A stretch of DNA of 64,000 nucleotides from an uncultured bacterium. Its GTDB lineage: Bacteria > Bacteroidota > Bacteroidia > Bacteroidales > Bacteroidaceae. A program made the translations under genes and the position numbers. The stretch is from positions 1 through 64,000 of the forward strand of contig CAJMNM010000015.1 of assembly GCA_905214795.1 (NCBI GenBank), written 5' to 3'. How positions within the stretch are numbered: position 1 is the stretch's first letter; each line of letters starts with the position of its first letter. Positions 1-9,076 of this stretch are shown here, piece after piece. The notes under the pieces are model-generated. The model saw only the letters and a program-made list of their open reading frames with translations, was not told the origin of the DNA and did no database searches.

Positions 1-232
1 CGTAGTGACGGTTAGCTGTTTCATACTCAACGTGTGAAGTATTGATAGTAATACCACGCTCTTTTTCTTCAGGAGCATTATCAATCTGATCGAAAGACTT
101 AACTTCAGACAAACCTTTCTTTGCCAATACTGTAGTGATAGCAGCAGTCAAAGTAGTCTTACCGTGGTCTACGTGACCGATGGTACCAATGTTCACATGC
201 GGTTTGGTACGCTCGAACTTCTCTTTTGCCAT
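1..232 (-). CDS. tuf: Elongation factor Tu, N-terminal part (runs off window start)
   Basis: Reading the minus strand from the ATG at 232 gives MAKEKFERTKPHVNIGTIGH, the standard EF-Tu N-terminus. It is followed by the P-loop GHVDHGKTT and the switch I stretch KERGITI. EF-Tu delivers aminoacyl-tRNA to the ribosome with GTP. Only the first 77 codons are inside the window. The gene lies 47 bp downstream of tRNA-Thr, so the tRNAs and tuf probably form one transcript, an arrangement common in bacteria. Nothing unusual is visible in the visible part. Confidence 0.98.
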   Translation of the reverse strand, partial: MAKEKFERTKPHVNIGTIGHVDHGKTTLTAAITTVLAKKGLSEVKSFDQIDNAPEEKERGITINTSHVEYETANRHY

Positions 233-279
233 AGTGTTTACTTTTTATATTATTAATGAATAATCAATATCACTTCCTG

Positions 280-351
<72 letters not shown>

Positions 352-360
352 AAAATTAAG

Positions 361-433
361 AGCGGAAAACGGGGCTCAAACCCGCGACCCCCAGCTTGGA
401 AGGCTAGTGCTCTATCAACTGAGCTATTTCCGC
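361..433 (-). tRNA. tRNA-Gly (anticodon UCC)
   Basis: The minus strand gives acceptor arms GCGGAAA/TTTCCGC with one mismatch-tolerant pair, D-arm AGCTCAGTTGATAGAGC, anticodon loop CTTCCAA (anticodon TCC) and T-loop GTTTGAGCC. CCA is not encoded. It is the first gene after the promoter at 454-484. Confidence 0.95.
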
Positions 434-453
434 ATTGTTTTTATTTTCGAGTG

Positions 454-484
454 CAAAGGTAATATAAAAAAATCAATCTGCAAA
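454..484 (-). promoter_or_regulatory. Bacteroidales promoter for the tRNA-Gly/tRNA-Thr/tuf transcript
   Basis: On the minus strand a TTTG (481-484) is followed after 19 bp by TACCTTTG (454-461). Both match the Bacteroidales -33/-7 consensus exactly. The start point would fall just upstream of tRNA-Gly. Confidence 0.8.
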
Positions 485-877
485 TTTATTCTTATATTAT
501 TTTATGTAGACATGTTGTTGGGATCACATCGTAAGCGTGATGTTTCTAGAAGAATGTAAAATATATGCTATAGAAGAATTTTAATTTTGTTAGATTCCTA
601 AATATTATGTCTATTCATATTGAAATATAGTATAGGTACATCTTTCTGTTATAATTATAGAAAGATATATTTATGATTTTTTTAGTAAACAAACCAAGAA
701 ATACATAAGAATTCTGCTATTTTTGTTAAAACATAATCAAACGAGTTAACAAAATACAAATGGCGTGTAATTTAAAATATTTGTTTATATCTTCGCACCG
801 CAAAATTTGGCTGAGTAGCCATGTTTTTTTGATTAAAGGTTTAGAAAAAGATTGTTTAATGTTTAATTTTTAGGTAG
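485..877. other. AT-rich intergenic region without a recognised gene
   Basis: No credible ORF or RNA is seen. The last 120 bp hold the leader of the protease gene; TATCTTCG at 788-795 is a weak -7 candidate with no good -33 partner. Confidence 0.5.
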
Positions 878-3800
878 ATGAAAAGATTTTTAACTTCGCT
901 TGCAGTTGTTTTGTCTTTTGTGTGGAATGTATCGGCTCAGCAGGAATTGTTGTTCAGCACGAATACAAATATTCAACAGAAAGGAGAATACAATGACGTT
1001 TTGCAAAAAGTTGAGCAAAAGGATTATCCTATGGGGTGTATGGCAACGGCCATGACGATAATGATGGATTATCACAAGGCTCCAAAAAATTACAATTATG
1101 GGACAGTGACAGAAAATAACGGTTTGGCACAACTGATGTATGATGCTGCAAAGAGCATTAACACGCAATTTGGCGAAATCGAAAGTTCTGCAGCATTGTC
1201 AGAAGTTGCTTTGCAGTTGGTTAAAAAGTTTGGTTATGATGTTACAACGCTTAAATATCGCTTGAAAGCGCAATCAGGACTGGGTGACAATGATTGGGTT
1301 GCTTTGATTGTCAGAGATATAAATAATGGTATGCCGGTAATATACAGTGCCGGTACGGTGCCTGCATCTACGGTAAATAAGGAAGGTGTTAAAGACATTC
1401 AAGAGGTTACTGAACGTCATGCTTTTGTGATTGACGGTATTCGTATGAACGTTGCATCTCCCAACGGGTATGACTTCCATATTAATGCCGGACAAGGTAC
1501 CGGTATATCTTCGGACGAGAATAGTAAATGGGTCTCAGATATATTTAGCGTAACAATTAATGGTAAAACTTATAGTGATACGCCTGAGATGATAACAGGA
1601 ATCCGCACCCCGGAAGAAGCAGAGGCAGGAACCTCTTCATTGAAAATTATGTCTTATGAAGGTTCACGTGGACTTTCTATGTCTGTAAATTCCATTTCTG
1701 TGAACACACCATTTGATGTGTCTGTCTCATCATTACAGAATTGGGATGAGGATGGGAAAGAATTCGTAGGCTATGTATTTCCGGTACTTGTGCGCACGGA
1801 AGGTGGTAAGGCTGTGGTGACGACGCCCAGCAATACAGCAAGCATTGCCAAACGTTATGTGAGCGGAAGTGGTTTTACATACCGACAGATTCTTGCGTCT
1901 TTGACATTTAGCAATGTGGTGTTCGGAACAGCTGAGGATGCAGGAAAGAATTTACAGGATTATGTGTTGCGATTAGCAACGGCTGATAAAGTGGATGGAA
2001 GTTATCAGTTGAAATTGATTGAAACTTTGGCCGGTGAAAGTTCAGATGTAATCGGTGCCGTGCCGGCGGTGAATAATAATACAGTGAAACTAACCTTTAC
2101 AAATACTAATGGAGGTTTGATTTTCAAATATCGTAAAATTGCGAGCAGCGGCATGAGTTTTCCGGAAATAAACGGTACCATTGAAGTACCTTATGGACAG
2201 CCATTTCTGTTTTTTGCCCAAAGAGCTACTACAGCTGGTGGCGAAGGTACAGTAATACTTACAGCGGAGAACAAATATCTGATGAAGGATTATTTTGCGA
2301 GTCAGAACTTCTCTAACTTTGATGGTGCGTTTTATATCACTCCCACAAAGGATATGACAATTGACGGACAGTTTGTTCTTACAAGCAATTTGATATCTAA
2401 AGACGTGGATCTGGCAACGGCTGGCAACCTCAGCACCTGGTTTGCAACTAATAGCGTAAATCCGTGTTTGGTTGGTAATATGAAAATTACGGGATGTATC
2501 AATGCGGAAGACATTTATTATATTCGTGATAATATGCCAATGTTGGAGGAACTGGATTTGAGTGGTGCGGACATTATGCCTGTAGGTGTTCATCCTGCCA
2601 ATACCATACCTGAAGCCGCTTTTTATAAGGAAGTTTATAACAAGGATGGTTATGCACTTGCATTGAAGAAAGTTATTTTACCGGAAAATTGTGTCATGAT
2701 AGGAAGCAATGCTTTCATGTACTGTTCAAAACTAGAGGAGATTAAATTGCCCAAGAATGTGAAGCAGATTAATTATAATGCTTTTTTCGGATGTCGTAAT
2801 TTAAAAGATGTATATATATATAATCCTGTACCTTATTATATAAGTTGGTGTGTATTTAAGAATATAAGTAGTTATTCTACTTTACATGTGGTAAAAGGTG
2901 CGAAGGACCTGTTTGTAGGAGAAGCAAACAAAAATAAATTGCCCGGCACGTACTATAGTACAAATGAATGGTATAACCGTTGGCATGAGGGAAGTTCGCA
3001 AGGAGAATGCGTGGAGATGGACGAGACTGCCGTTGCAGGACAGATTCAGTTGCAGTTGATGCGTACCAATTACGTTTCATTCAAGTCTGACGGAAAACAG
3101 CCCGGAACCCAGACCTGGAATGGGGGAGACTTTACTGTGAAACCTTCAATATCAACTCCGGTATCCTATACCATGTGGAAACTTCGTGCCGCTGTTTCTT
3201 ACACTCGGAATGGCGAAGACAAAACGGATTATGTCTATAATCCAAGCTCAACAGCCGATTATTCTTTCAATCTGAAGGATAAGTTGTCTGAACTTAAGAC
3301 GGCCGGCGTAACTGCCGTTACGGTCAAGATGGATGTCTATCTGGATGTGACAGAGGCTGTAGAGGAAAGAAGTAATAAGGGGCAAAATTATTTCTATCCT
3401 TACATATACGATGGTATGGAGGTGACTCTTATCAACGGATGGAAGGACAGTAAAGGTGGTATATTAAATCTTGATGAATTCTATTTTGGCTTGCGCAGCG
3501 GTTTTGCGACAAATTTAGTGAAAGCCAAAGCGGTGATTACACTTGACAATGCTCGTATCGGTTCCATACAGACCGGACTTGTTGATTTTGACGTGGTGCT
3601 GAAAGGCGATAATGAAATGGCCGGATTATATTATAGTAAGTTTGAGACCTTCCTGATAGACAACAGCCATACCGTGTCTATAAAAGGTGACGGTACACTG
3701 ACCTTGGCCAACGATTCTCATGATGGAGAATGCGGCCCGCGCGCTTATTCATCTGCCGGTGGTGTGCTCAACTTGCAGCATGGCATTACGGTAAAGAACC

Positions 3801-4645
3801 TTGAGAATATGACTTTTGAGAATATTAAGACGACTTATACACGTACCTTTAACCGGGTCATCAAGAATGACAATGGGGAGAAGGGTATCGGTTGGGAGAC
3901 ACTTTCTTTACCGTTCGATGTCTATCGTGTGGAAAAAGCTAATGGCAAGCCGCTCAACTGGTCAACTCCGAACAAGACCGGTGATTTCTGGTTGCGCGAG
4001 ATGGTGGATGGGGTGGAAAGCCTGACCTTCACTTCAAATGTTGACATGATCAAGGCCGGAAAGAGTTATATCATCTCGGTTCCGGATGAGGGTACTTATA
4101 ATCTTGTGGGACAGCCTCTCACTTTTGTCGGACCCACTTTGGTCAATGGCGAAAAACTGATTGGTGAAGATAGCTTTGAAACTCCTGTTTATAATGATGG
4201 AAAAATTCATGTGGAGATGACCCCTTATCCTTATTATAAAGATATGAGTGCCGATACCTATTTTATCATGAACCGTACCGGTAATTCTTTCTATCGTTGG
4301 AATAGTGAGACTGTAGAGGATGAGAATCATGTTGCTTTGCGTCAGTTCGAAGCTTATTTCAATCCGGTGAACGATGCTTCTGCAAACTTTGCTGCTTTCT
4401 CTCTCTTTGGTGAGGTTATCGGTAATGAGACGACAGATGTTTCTGAAGTGGGTGCCGCTACAGATGGTGTGATTGTTCGAGGTGGAAATAGCACGTTGAT
4501 GGTGACTTCTGACCATTCTCAGATTGTAAATGTGGTGTCAGTAGACGGACGTGTTAGTGTTTATAATGTGAAAGCAGGTACGACACACATCAGTGTTCCG
4601 GCCGGAGTCTATATCGTAAACGGTAAGAAGGTGTTGGTAAAATAA
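878..4645 (+). CDS. Secreted C10 (streptopain)-like cysteine protease with BspA-type LRR region
   Basis: The 1255-residue product begins with a signal peptide (about residues 1-20, ending VSAQQ). Residues 50-66 hold the C10-type motif around Cys54 (MGCMATAM, then YH), and His181 lies in ERHAFVIDG, so a catalytic Cys/His pair is visible. The usual NWGWGG loop after the second half-site reads NAGQGTG (about 203-209), so activity is uncertain. Residues about 540-680 are BspA/LRR_5-like, with repeated IP..AF....L..V.LP patterns. The C-terminus ends GVYIVNGKKVLVK, resembling sorting tails of secreted Bacteroidales proteins. Known C10 enzymes degrade host or bacterial proteins; here surface proteolysis or adhesion is an inference. 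A 52-residue peptide gene follows at 26 bp, and a hairpin terminator follows that. Confidence 0.8.
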   Translation: MKRFLTSLAVVLSFVWNVSAQQELLFSTNTNIQQKGEYNDVLQKVEQKDYPMGCMATAMTIMMDYHKAPKNYNYGTVTENNGLAQLMYDAAKSINTQFGEIESSAALSEVALQLVKKFGYDVTTLKYRLKAQSGLGDNDWVALIVRDINNGMPVIYSAGTVPASTVNKEGVKDIQEVTERHAFVIDGIRMNVASPNGYDFHINAGQGTGISSDENSKWVSDIFSVTINGKTYSDTPEMITGIRTPEEAEAGTSSLKIMSYEGSRGLSMSVNSISVNTPFDVSVSSLQNWDEDGKEFVGYVFPVLVRTEGGKAVVTTPSNTASIAKRYVSGSGFTYRQILASLTFSNVVFGTAEDAGKNLQDYVLRLATADKVDGSYQLKLIETLAGESSDVIGAVPAVNNNTVKLTFTNTNGGLIFKYRKIASSGMSFPEINGTIEVPYGQPFLFFAQRATTAGGEGTVILTAENKYLMKDYFASQNFSNFDGAFYITPTKDMTIDGQFVLTSNLISKDVDLATAGNLSTWFATNSVNPCLVGNMKITGCINAEDIYYIRDNMPMLEELDLSGADIMPVGVHPANTIPEAAFYKEVYNKDGYALALKKVILPENCVMIGSNAFMYCSKLEEIKLPKNVKQINYNAFFGCRNLKDVYIYNPVPYYISWCVFKNISSYSTLHVVKGAKDLFVGEANKNKLPGTYYSTNEWYNRWHEGSSQGECVEMDETAVAGQIQLQLMRTNYVSFKSDGKQPGTQTWNGGDFTVKPSISTPVSYTMWKLRAAVSYTRNGEDKTDYVYNPSSTADYSFNLKDKLSELKTAGVTAVTVKMDVYLDVTEAVEERSNKGQNYFYPYIYDGMEVTLINGWKDSKGGILNLDEFYFGLRSGFATNLVKAKAVITLDNARIGSIQTGLVDFDVVLKGDNEMAGLYYSKFETFLIDNSHTVSIKGDGTLTLANDSHDGECGPRAYSSAGGVLNLQHGITVKNLENMTFENIKTTYTRTFNRVIKNDNGEKGIGWETLSLPFDVYRVEKANGKPLNWSTPNKTGDFWLREMVDGVESLTFTSNVDMIKAGKSYIISVPDEGTYNLVGQPLTFVGPTLVNGEKLIGEDSFETPVYNDGKIHVEMTPYPYYKDMSADTYFIMNRTGNSFYRWNSETVEDENHVALRQFEAYFNPVNDASANFAAFSLFGEVIGNETTDVSEVGAATDGVIVRGGNSTLMVTSDHSQIVNVVSVDGRVSVYNVKAGTTHISVPAGVYIVNGKKVLVK

Positions 4646-4671
4646 AGTGATTATAGTAATTAAGAACAAAG

Positions 4672-4830
4672 ATGAGAATGAAAAGATATATCAAACCGGA
4701 GATTCAAGTAATAAATGTTGTTCAGACCGAACAGATTATGGCTGTGTCTGGAGAGGATAGTTTTGTGTCATCTGATGTCGGAGTGTCAGACGATGATATG
4801 TTTTCTCCTGGTGGTTTTGAAGGTTGGTAA
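4672..4830 (+). CDS. Small acidic peptide (52 aa), unknown function
   Basis: ATG at 4672 opens a 52-codon frame: basic start MRMKRYIKPEIQVINV, then EQIMAVSG, then a Ser/Asp/Gly-rich tail ending FEGW. The layout (K-Y-x-x-P-E/x-V start, a short hydrophobic-Ser-Gly element, then an acidic low-complexity tail) resembles many unannotated short Bacteroidales proteins, which I know only as a recurring pattern. The gene begins 26 bp after the C10 protease stop and is closed by the terminator at 4866, so both are probably co-transcribed. The A-V-S-G element could be a cleavage site, but there is no proper signal peptide. No function is assigned. Confidence 0.6.
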   Translation: MRMKRYIKPEIQVINVVQTEQIMAVSGEDSFVSSDVGVSDDDMFSPGGFEGW

Positions 4831-4865
4831 TGGAGTTGGATTTTAAATTGAAGTAAATAATAGTT

Positions 4866-4915
4866 GTACTGCCGGTAGTGCTTTCTTTTGATAGAAGCTA
4901 GCCGGCAGTACTTTT
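4866..4915 (+). terminator. Rho-independent terminator after the protease/peptide pair
   Basis: Inverted arms GTACTGCCGG (4866-4875) and CCGGCAGTAC (4902-4911) with a 26-base loop are followed by TTTTAT. It closes the plus-strand unit. Confidence 0.75.
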
Positions 4916-4970
4916 ATATGTTGTGTGGAACTTTTGAATATATTAGAGGTAAGTGAGCAGACAGAAAGAT

Positions 4971-5010
4971 AAAAACGGATGTGTCACAGTTATGTGATAC
5001 ATCCGTTTTT
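4971..5010. terminator. Bidirectional hairpin terminator after oadB
   Basis: AAAAACGGATGTGTCAC (4971-4987) pairs with GTGATACATCCGTTTTT (4994-5010) with a 6-base loop. A/T runs on both sides let it act on both strands; it lies 18 bp past the oadB stop. Confidence 0.85.
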
Positions 5011-5028
5011 TGAGACATAGATAACGAA

Positions 5029-6276
5029 CTATCCTAAGAAAGAGATTAGCACACCGGCCGCTACAGCAGAACCGATAACGCCGGAAATGTTAGATGCCAT
5101 GCAATAGTTCAATACGTGGTTTTTCACGTCGTATTTTGTCGCTATTTCATTGCATACACGGCTGGCCATAGGAACTGCACTTAATCCGGTTGCGCCAATA
5201 AGTGGATTAATCTTCTTCTTGCTGAATAGATTGAAGATTTTAACCATGATAATTCCTGATGCTATGGATAATGCGAATGCCAGAAAGCCGCCTATTACAA
5301 TGCCGATGGTTTGCATGTTCAAGAATGCTTCTGATGTCATTGTTCCGCCAACACATAAGCCTAAAAATATGGTGGCAGCATTCATAATGGAATTTGAGGC
5401 TGCGTCAAGAAGGCGTGAGGTATCAGCACCTATTTCTTTAAGCAGGTTACCGAACATTAGCATTCCAATCAGCGGAACTGCCGTAGGAACGAATAATGCT
5501 ACGATTGTAGTAACGGCAATAGGGAAAATAATTTTAAGTACTTTTAGATTCTTGATTTCTGTACTGGAAGGATATTTCTTTTCCTGTTCCTTCATGTTAA
5601 TCATGAGCTCTTTCTTTGTACAGGTGAGTTTTACAACAAGAGGTATGATGACAGGAACAAGTGCCATATAAGAATAGGCTGCGATTGCAATCGGGCCAAG
5701 TAAATGTGGTGCCAGTTTGATGGTGGTGAAAATGGCGGTCGGGCCGTCTGCGCCACCAATGATACCTAGTGAGGCTGCCTCACGTGGAGTAAATCCCATC
5801 AGTATGGCAACAAGCAATACTGCGAATATACCGAATTGGGCTGCTGCGCCGAATATTGATAATCGTAGATTGCGAAGCATTGGGCCGAAATCAGTTAATG
5901 CACCGACACCCATAAAGATGACAGGTGGAAGAAATCCTGTCTTAATGAGCATGTAATAAAGGAAGTTCATTAATCCGAATTCATGCGCGATATCATGAAG
6001 GGGCATTTCCCAGATGATTTTACGCGTTCCGTCTGCACAAGTTACAAAACCGTCTGAGTCGGCTTGAATGACTCCCATTTCACCACCGGGAAAGTTGGCG
6101 AGTAATACACCGAATGCGATGGGTACCAACAAAAGTGGTTCGTAATGTTTTACGATACCTAAATAAAGCAATACGAAAGCCAAGGCATACATAATGAGAA
6201 ATTGTGGTTCCTCTATAATGTTGCTGAAGGCTGTCATTTCATATAGCTTTTCCAAAATATTCATTATTTCATTCAT
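5029..6276 (-). CDS. oadB: Sodium-translocating decarboxylase, beta subunit
   Basis: The 415-residue polytopic membrane protein matches the OadB/MmdB/GcdB family. In that family the beta subunit decarboxylates carboxybiotin and pumps Na+ out of the cell. Visible family signs are the GGADGPTAIFT segment (about residues 176-186), many glycine-rich membrane helices, and an ending rich in small residues (GVIGSAVAAGVLISFLG). The N-terminal helix LIMYALAFVLLYLGI fits. It lies 2 bp after oadA and 5' to a strong terminator, so it is the last gene of oadG-oadA-oadB. The substrate (oxaloacetate or methylmalonyl-CoA) is set by the alpha subunit, which here looks oxaloacetate/pyruvate type. Confidence 0.93.
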   Translation of the reverse strand: MNEIMNILEKLYEMTAFSNIIEEPQFLIMYALAFVLLYLGIVKHYEPLLLVPIAFGVLLANFPGGEMGVIQADSDGFVTCADGTRKIIWEMPLHDIAHEFGLMNFLYYMLIKTGFLPPVIFMGVGALTDFGPMLRNLRLSIFGAAAQFGIFAVLLVAILMGFTPREAASLGIIGGADGPTAIFTTIKLAPHLLGPIAIAAYSYMALVPVIIPLVVKLTCTKKELMINMKEQEKKYPSSTEIKNLKVLKIIFPIAVTTIVALFVPTAVPLIGMLMFGNLLKEIGADTSRLLDAASNSIMNAATIFLGLCVGGTMTSEAFLNMQTIGIVIGGFLAFALSIASGIIMVKIFNLFSKKKINPLIGATGLSAVPMASRVCNEIATKYDVKNHVLNYCMASNISGVIGSAVAAGVLISFLG

Positions 6277-6278
6277 GG

Positions 6279-8126
6279 CTATTTGGCTATTTTCATGATT
6301 ACATCGTCTTCTTCAACATTATCACCGGAGTTAACAATAATGGCTGTTATGGTTCCGTCAAATTCGGCCCGGATGGCATTGTAGGTTTTCATTGCTTCGA
6401 TATATCCGAGTATATCGCCAGCCTTGACTTTGTCTCCTACATTTTTAGGTGTTTCCTGTGCGTTTTTTACACGATAGAATTTACCTTCAAGTGGTGCTGT
6501 GATATCTTCGCCTTCACCCTCAGTGCTTGTTGCTTGTGGAGTTGTTGCGTTTGTTTGCATTGTAGGCTCACCATAGGCAATATCAACTTTGTAACGTTGG
6601 CCGTTAAGAGTAACTGTAATTGTAGAAGGTGCTTCCGGATGATCGGAGGTTTTGTTCTGTATTGCAGCTTTTTTATTGGCGAGGTCAGCTTCAAAGTTTG
6701 CTTTAGCCTGACCGTTTTTGTAAGCTTCATATTGGGACGGATGCATGGCATATTCGAATAGTTCCTCGTCATCTTCTCCGGTTTCCCATCCTTTTTCGGC
6801 CATCATTTTACGATATTTATCCAGTTCGTCCGGATAATTTGCTTGTGGGTCTGTATCCGTAAATTCCCGTCCTTGTTCGGCAGCCATCTTCTTCAGTTCT
6901 GGAGCTACTTCTCCCGGCAAACGTCCTGCTTTACCTAAAATCATGTCCCAAATGTCATCTGCTATCATACTCCAACGCTCTTTGCCTTTTTCCATTTGGA
7001 TAACATTCATAAGTGCCAGATTCTTGACATATTGGCTGAATGGGGTAACAAGGCAGGGGTAACCTACTTTAGGCCAGATATAGGCTACCTCATCAAACAG
7101 TTTAATGAGTAATTCGTCTTGTGTCAGTTCCGGTTCGCCATGTTTTACTTTCCATTTGTTGAGTGAGTCAAGGTTTGTTTCAAGATCAGCCATTAAAGAC
7201 CCCATCATGCCTCCCGGTAGTCCCGGCGCAATAAGTAATGAATTATTAATGCGGTTAAGCGGATTGCAATAGTAGCCAAGAAAATCATCCATCATAGCCT
7301 GAATCTGTGAGCGAACTTCCATATAAGCGGCCATATTAACCTCTTTTACTTTAAATCCGGCATCTTTCAGCATGGCCTGAACAGCTAAAATATCAGCGTG
7401 ACCGGTACCCCATGCTAATGGTGCTACTGCCGTATCTACATAGTCGCAACCGTTTTTGCATACTTCCAGAATTGACGCCATGTTAAATCCGGGGCCGGAG
7501 TGAGAATGATATTGTACGATAATATCTTTTTTATAAGCTTTTATTCCTGCGCAAATCTTACCCAGGGTTTCAGGGCGTCCTATTCCGGCCATGTCTTTCA
7601 GACAGATTTCATCGCATTCTAAATCAATGAGTTGTTTGGCCATGTTGACATAATATTCAACTGTATGAATAGGAGAGTGTGTGATGCAAAGGCTGCATTG
7701 TGAAATCATGCCGGCTTCTTTTGCGTATTTGATGCTGGGGGCAATATTGCGGATGTCATTAAGGCCACAGAATGTCCGGGTGATATCTGTACCTTGAGCC
7801 TTTTTGACTTTATAGAAGAGACGGCGTACGTCTGCGGGTACAGGACTCATCCGAAGACCGTTAAGAGCCCGGTCCAGCATGTGGGTTTGAATGCCTGCTT
7901 CATGGAATGGTTTGGTCCATAATCGGACTGCTTTGTTGGGATTTTCACCAAAAAGGAGATTGACTTGTTCAAAACCGCCACCGTTGGTTTCTACACGGTC
8001 GAAACATCCCATTTTTATTATGGCCGGAGCTATTTTTACCAGTTGGTCTACACGTGGCACATATTTTCCGGCGCTTTGCCACATATCGCGAAATACCAAA
8101 CTGAATTTTACTTCTTTTTGTTTCAT
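6279..8126 (-). CDS. oadA: Oxaloacetate decarboxylase alpha subunit / pyruvate carboxylase subunit B with biotin domain
   Basis: The 615-residue protein has an HMG-CoA lyase-like carboxyltransferase barrel (about 10-270, with HSHSGPG as metal-binding motif and CLKDMAG), the conserved PYC/OADA domain (about 290-480), an Ala/Thr-rich linker, and a C-terminal biotinyl domain with EAMK. The biotin-accepting Lys is residue 580. It moves the carboxyl group from oxaloacetate to biotin; OadB then decarboxylates it and exports Na+. Its place between oadG and oadB, with a 2 bp gap to oadB, supports a complete membrane complex. A role in the fumarate/succinate fermentation branch is an inference. Confidence 0.93.
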   Translation of the reverse strand: MKQKEVKFSLVFRDMWQSAGKYVPRVDQLVKIAPAIIKMGCFDRVETNGGGFEQVNLLFGENPNKAVRLWTKPFHEAGIQTHMLDRALNGLRMSPVPADVRRLFYKVKKAQGTDITRTFCGLNDIRNIAPSIKYAKEAGMISQCSLCITHSPIHTVEYYVNMAKQLIDLECDEICLKDMAGIGRPETLGKICAGIKAYKKDIIVQYHSHSGPGFNMASILEVCKNGCDYVDTAVAPLAWGTGHADILAVQAMLKDAGFKVKEVNMAAYMEVRSQIQAMMDDFLGYYCNPLNRINNSLLIAPGLPGGMMGSLMADLETNLDSLNKWKVKHGEPELTQDELLIKLFDEVAYIWPKVGYPCLVTPFSQYVKNLALMNVIQMEKGKERWSMIADDIWDMILGKAGRLPGEVAPELKKMAAEQGREFTDTDPQANYPDELDKYRKMMAEKGWETGEDDEELFEYAMHPSQYEAYKNGQAKANFEADLANKKAAIQNKTSDHPEAPSTITVTLNGQRYKVDIAYGEPTMQTNATTPQATSTEGEGEDITAPLEGKFYRVKNAQETPKNVGDKVKAGDILGYIEAMKTYNAIRAEFDGTITAIIVNSGDNVEEDDVIMKIAK

Positions 8127-8173
8127 TCTTATATTGATTTTAATGTTTTCAAGATTTTGGTTGATGGTCTATA

Positions 8174-8437
8174 CTATAGACGTTCAATATGTTTTACTTG
8201 TCCTTTTCCAGAAGTGATTTGGTCTACTGCAGAGCGGATGATTGCTATAGTCTGTGAGTCAATGTCTGATTGTTGCGGTTGTTTGGTGACTTGATGTGTA
8301 GCAGGAGATTCTGCCGGTGCGAACTTATTCACTAAAGCAATCAACCATTTGCCCAATTGAATAACAATCAGCAGAATGATAAACACAGTTGCCATTCCTA
8401 CAACCATCAGTTGTAACGCTAATCCTATATTTTCCAT
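8174..8437 (-). CDS. oadG: Oxaloacetate decarboxylase gamma chain (OadG family)
   Basis: This 87-residue protein has one N-terminal membrane helix (about residues 6-32, GLALQLMVVGMATVF) followed by a hydrophilic tail, the usual layout of OadG, which holds alpha and beta together at the membrane. It is the first gene of the operon, 47 bp upstream of oadA. Length and hydropathy rather than strict motifs support the call, and the neighbours make it firm. Confidence 0.85.
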   Translation of the reverse strand: MENIGLALQLMVVGMATVFIILLIVIQLGKWLIALVNKFAPAESPATHQVTKQPQQSDIDSQTIAIIRSAVDQITSGKGQVKHIERL

Positions 8438-8602
8438 ATATAAATAGATAAAATGTTAGTTATATATTGTTTGTAGTTATATTTTGTCGGTTTTTCATGG
8501 CTAAATTACGCTTTTTTTTATAAACAGAAAAGTCGGAATAAAGTATTTTAGCTTTTCTTATCTTAAAGATTTTCGTTTGAGAACAAAAAAGGTGTGTTTT
8601 GT

Positions 8603-8659
8603 AACAAAAAAATAAAAAACGGATGGAAAACTTTATTTTTAAAAAGAATTCCATCCGTT
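8603..8659 (-). terminator. Terminator after folB
   Basis: On the minus strand AACGGATGGAA/TTCCATCCGTT (8649-8659 and 8618-8628) form a stem with a 20-base A/T loop, followed by a long T-rich tract (8603-8617). It ends the nrdJ-folB unit. Confidence 0.75.
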
Positions 8660-8704
8660 CTTAAGGTATTATTTTTGATAACAGTATCTACTGCATTTAT
8701 CAGC

Positions 8705-9073
8705 TTATCGTACGCTTTCTATTATTATGCCTGCTCCTTTGCAATCAGCTCCCATCGGAGGATTTTCTTTGGTTAGAATCAGTTTGATATGACTGATACT
8801 TGGAAATTGGCTGTATAGACGGTTGAGTATCCGTCCGGCTACATGTTCAATCAGTTTTGACGGAATAGCCATTTCTTTTTTTACACAGTCATATAAGTCT
8901 GCATAACTTACGGTTCCGGATAAATCGTCAGTATATATTGCAGCTGAAATGTCCGTTGTAACTTCAAGCGTGACAAAAAAGTAAGCACCAACATCTTGTT
9001 CTTGCGGCAAAACACCATGTCGTGCGTAAAATTTAGCACGATCAAGCTTAACAATACTGTTTACGATTTGCAT
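8705..9073 (-). CDS. folB: Dihydroneopterin aldolase
   Basis: The 122-residue product matches FolB throughout. It has the N-terminal FYARHGVLPQEQ segment, the central TVSYADLYD, LIEHVAGRI, and the C-terminal TKENPPMGADCKGAGIIIE. FolB cleaves dihydroneopterin to 6-hydroxymethyl-dihydropterin in folate synthesis and forms a cytoplasmic oligomer. It starts 3 bp after the nrdJ stop and so probably shares its transcript; the terminator at 8603-8659 follows. Coupling a pterin gene to the ribonucleotide reductase makes sense for DNA precursor supply, but that is inference. Confidence 0.93.
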   Translation of the reverse strand: MQIVNSIVKLDRAKFYARHGVLPQEQDVGAYFFVTLEVTTDISAAIYTDDLSGTVSYADLYDCVKKEMAIPSKLIEHVAGRILNRLYSQFPSISHIKLILTKENPPMGADCKGAGIIIESVR

Positions 9074-9076
9074 AGA

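Noticed and set aside
4971..8659. Similar hairpins (ACGGATG...CATCCGT) on both sides of the oad operon as possible mobile-element ends
   Set aside because: Each fits a terminator of the adjacent gene, the similarity is only about 8 bases, and no transposase or target duplication is present.
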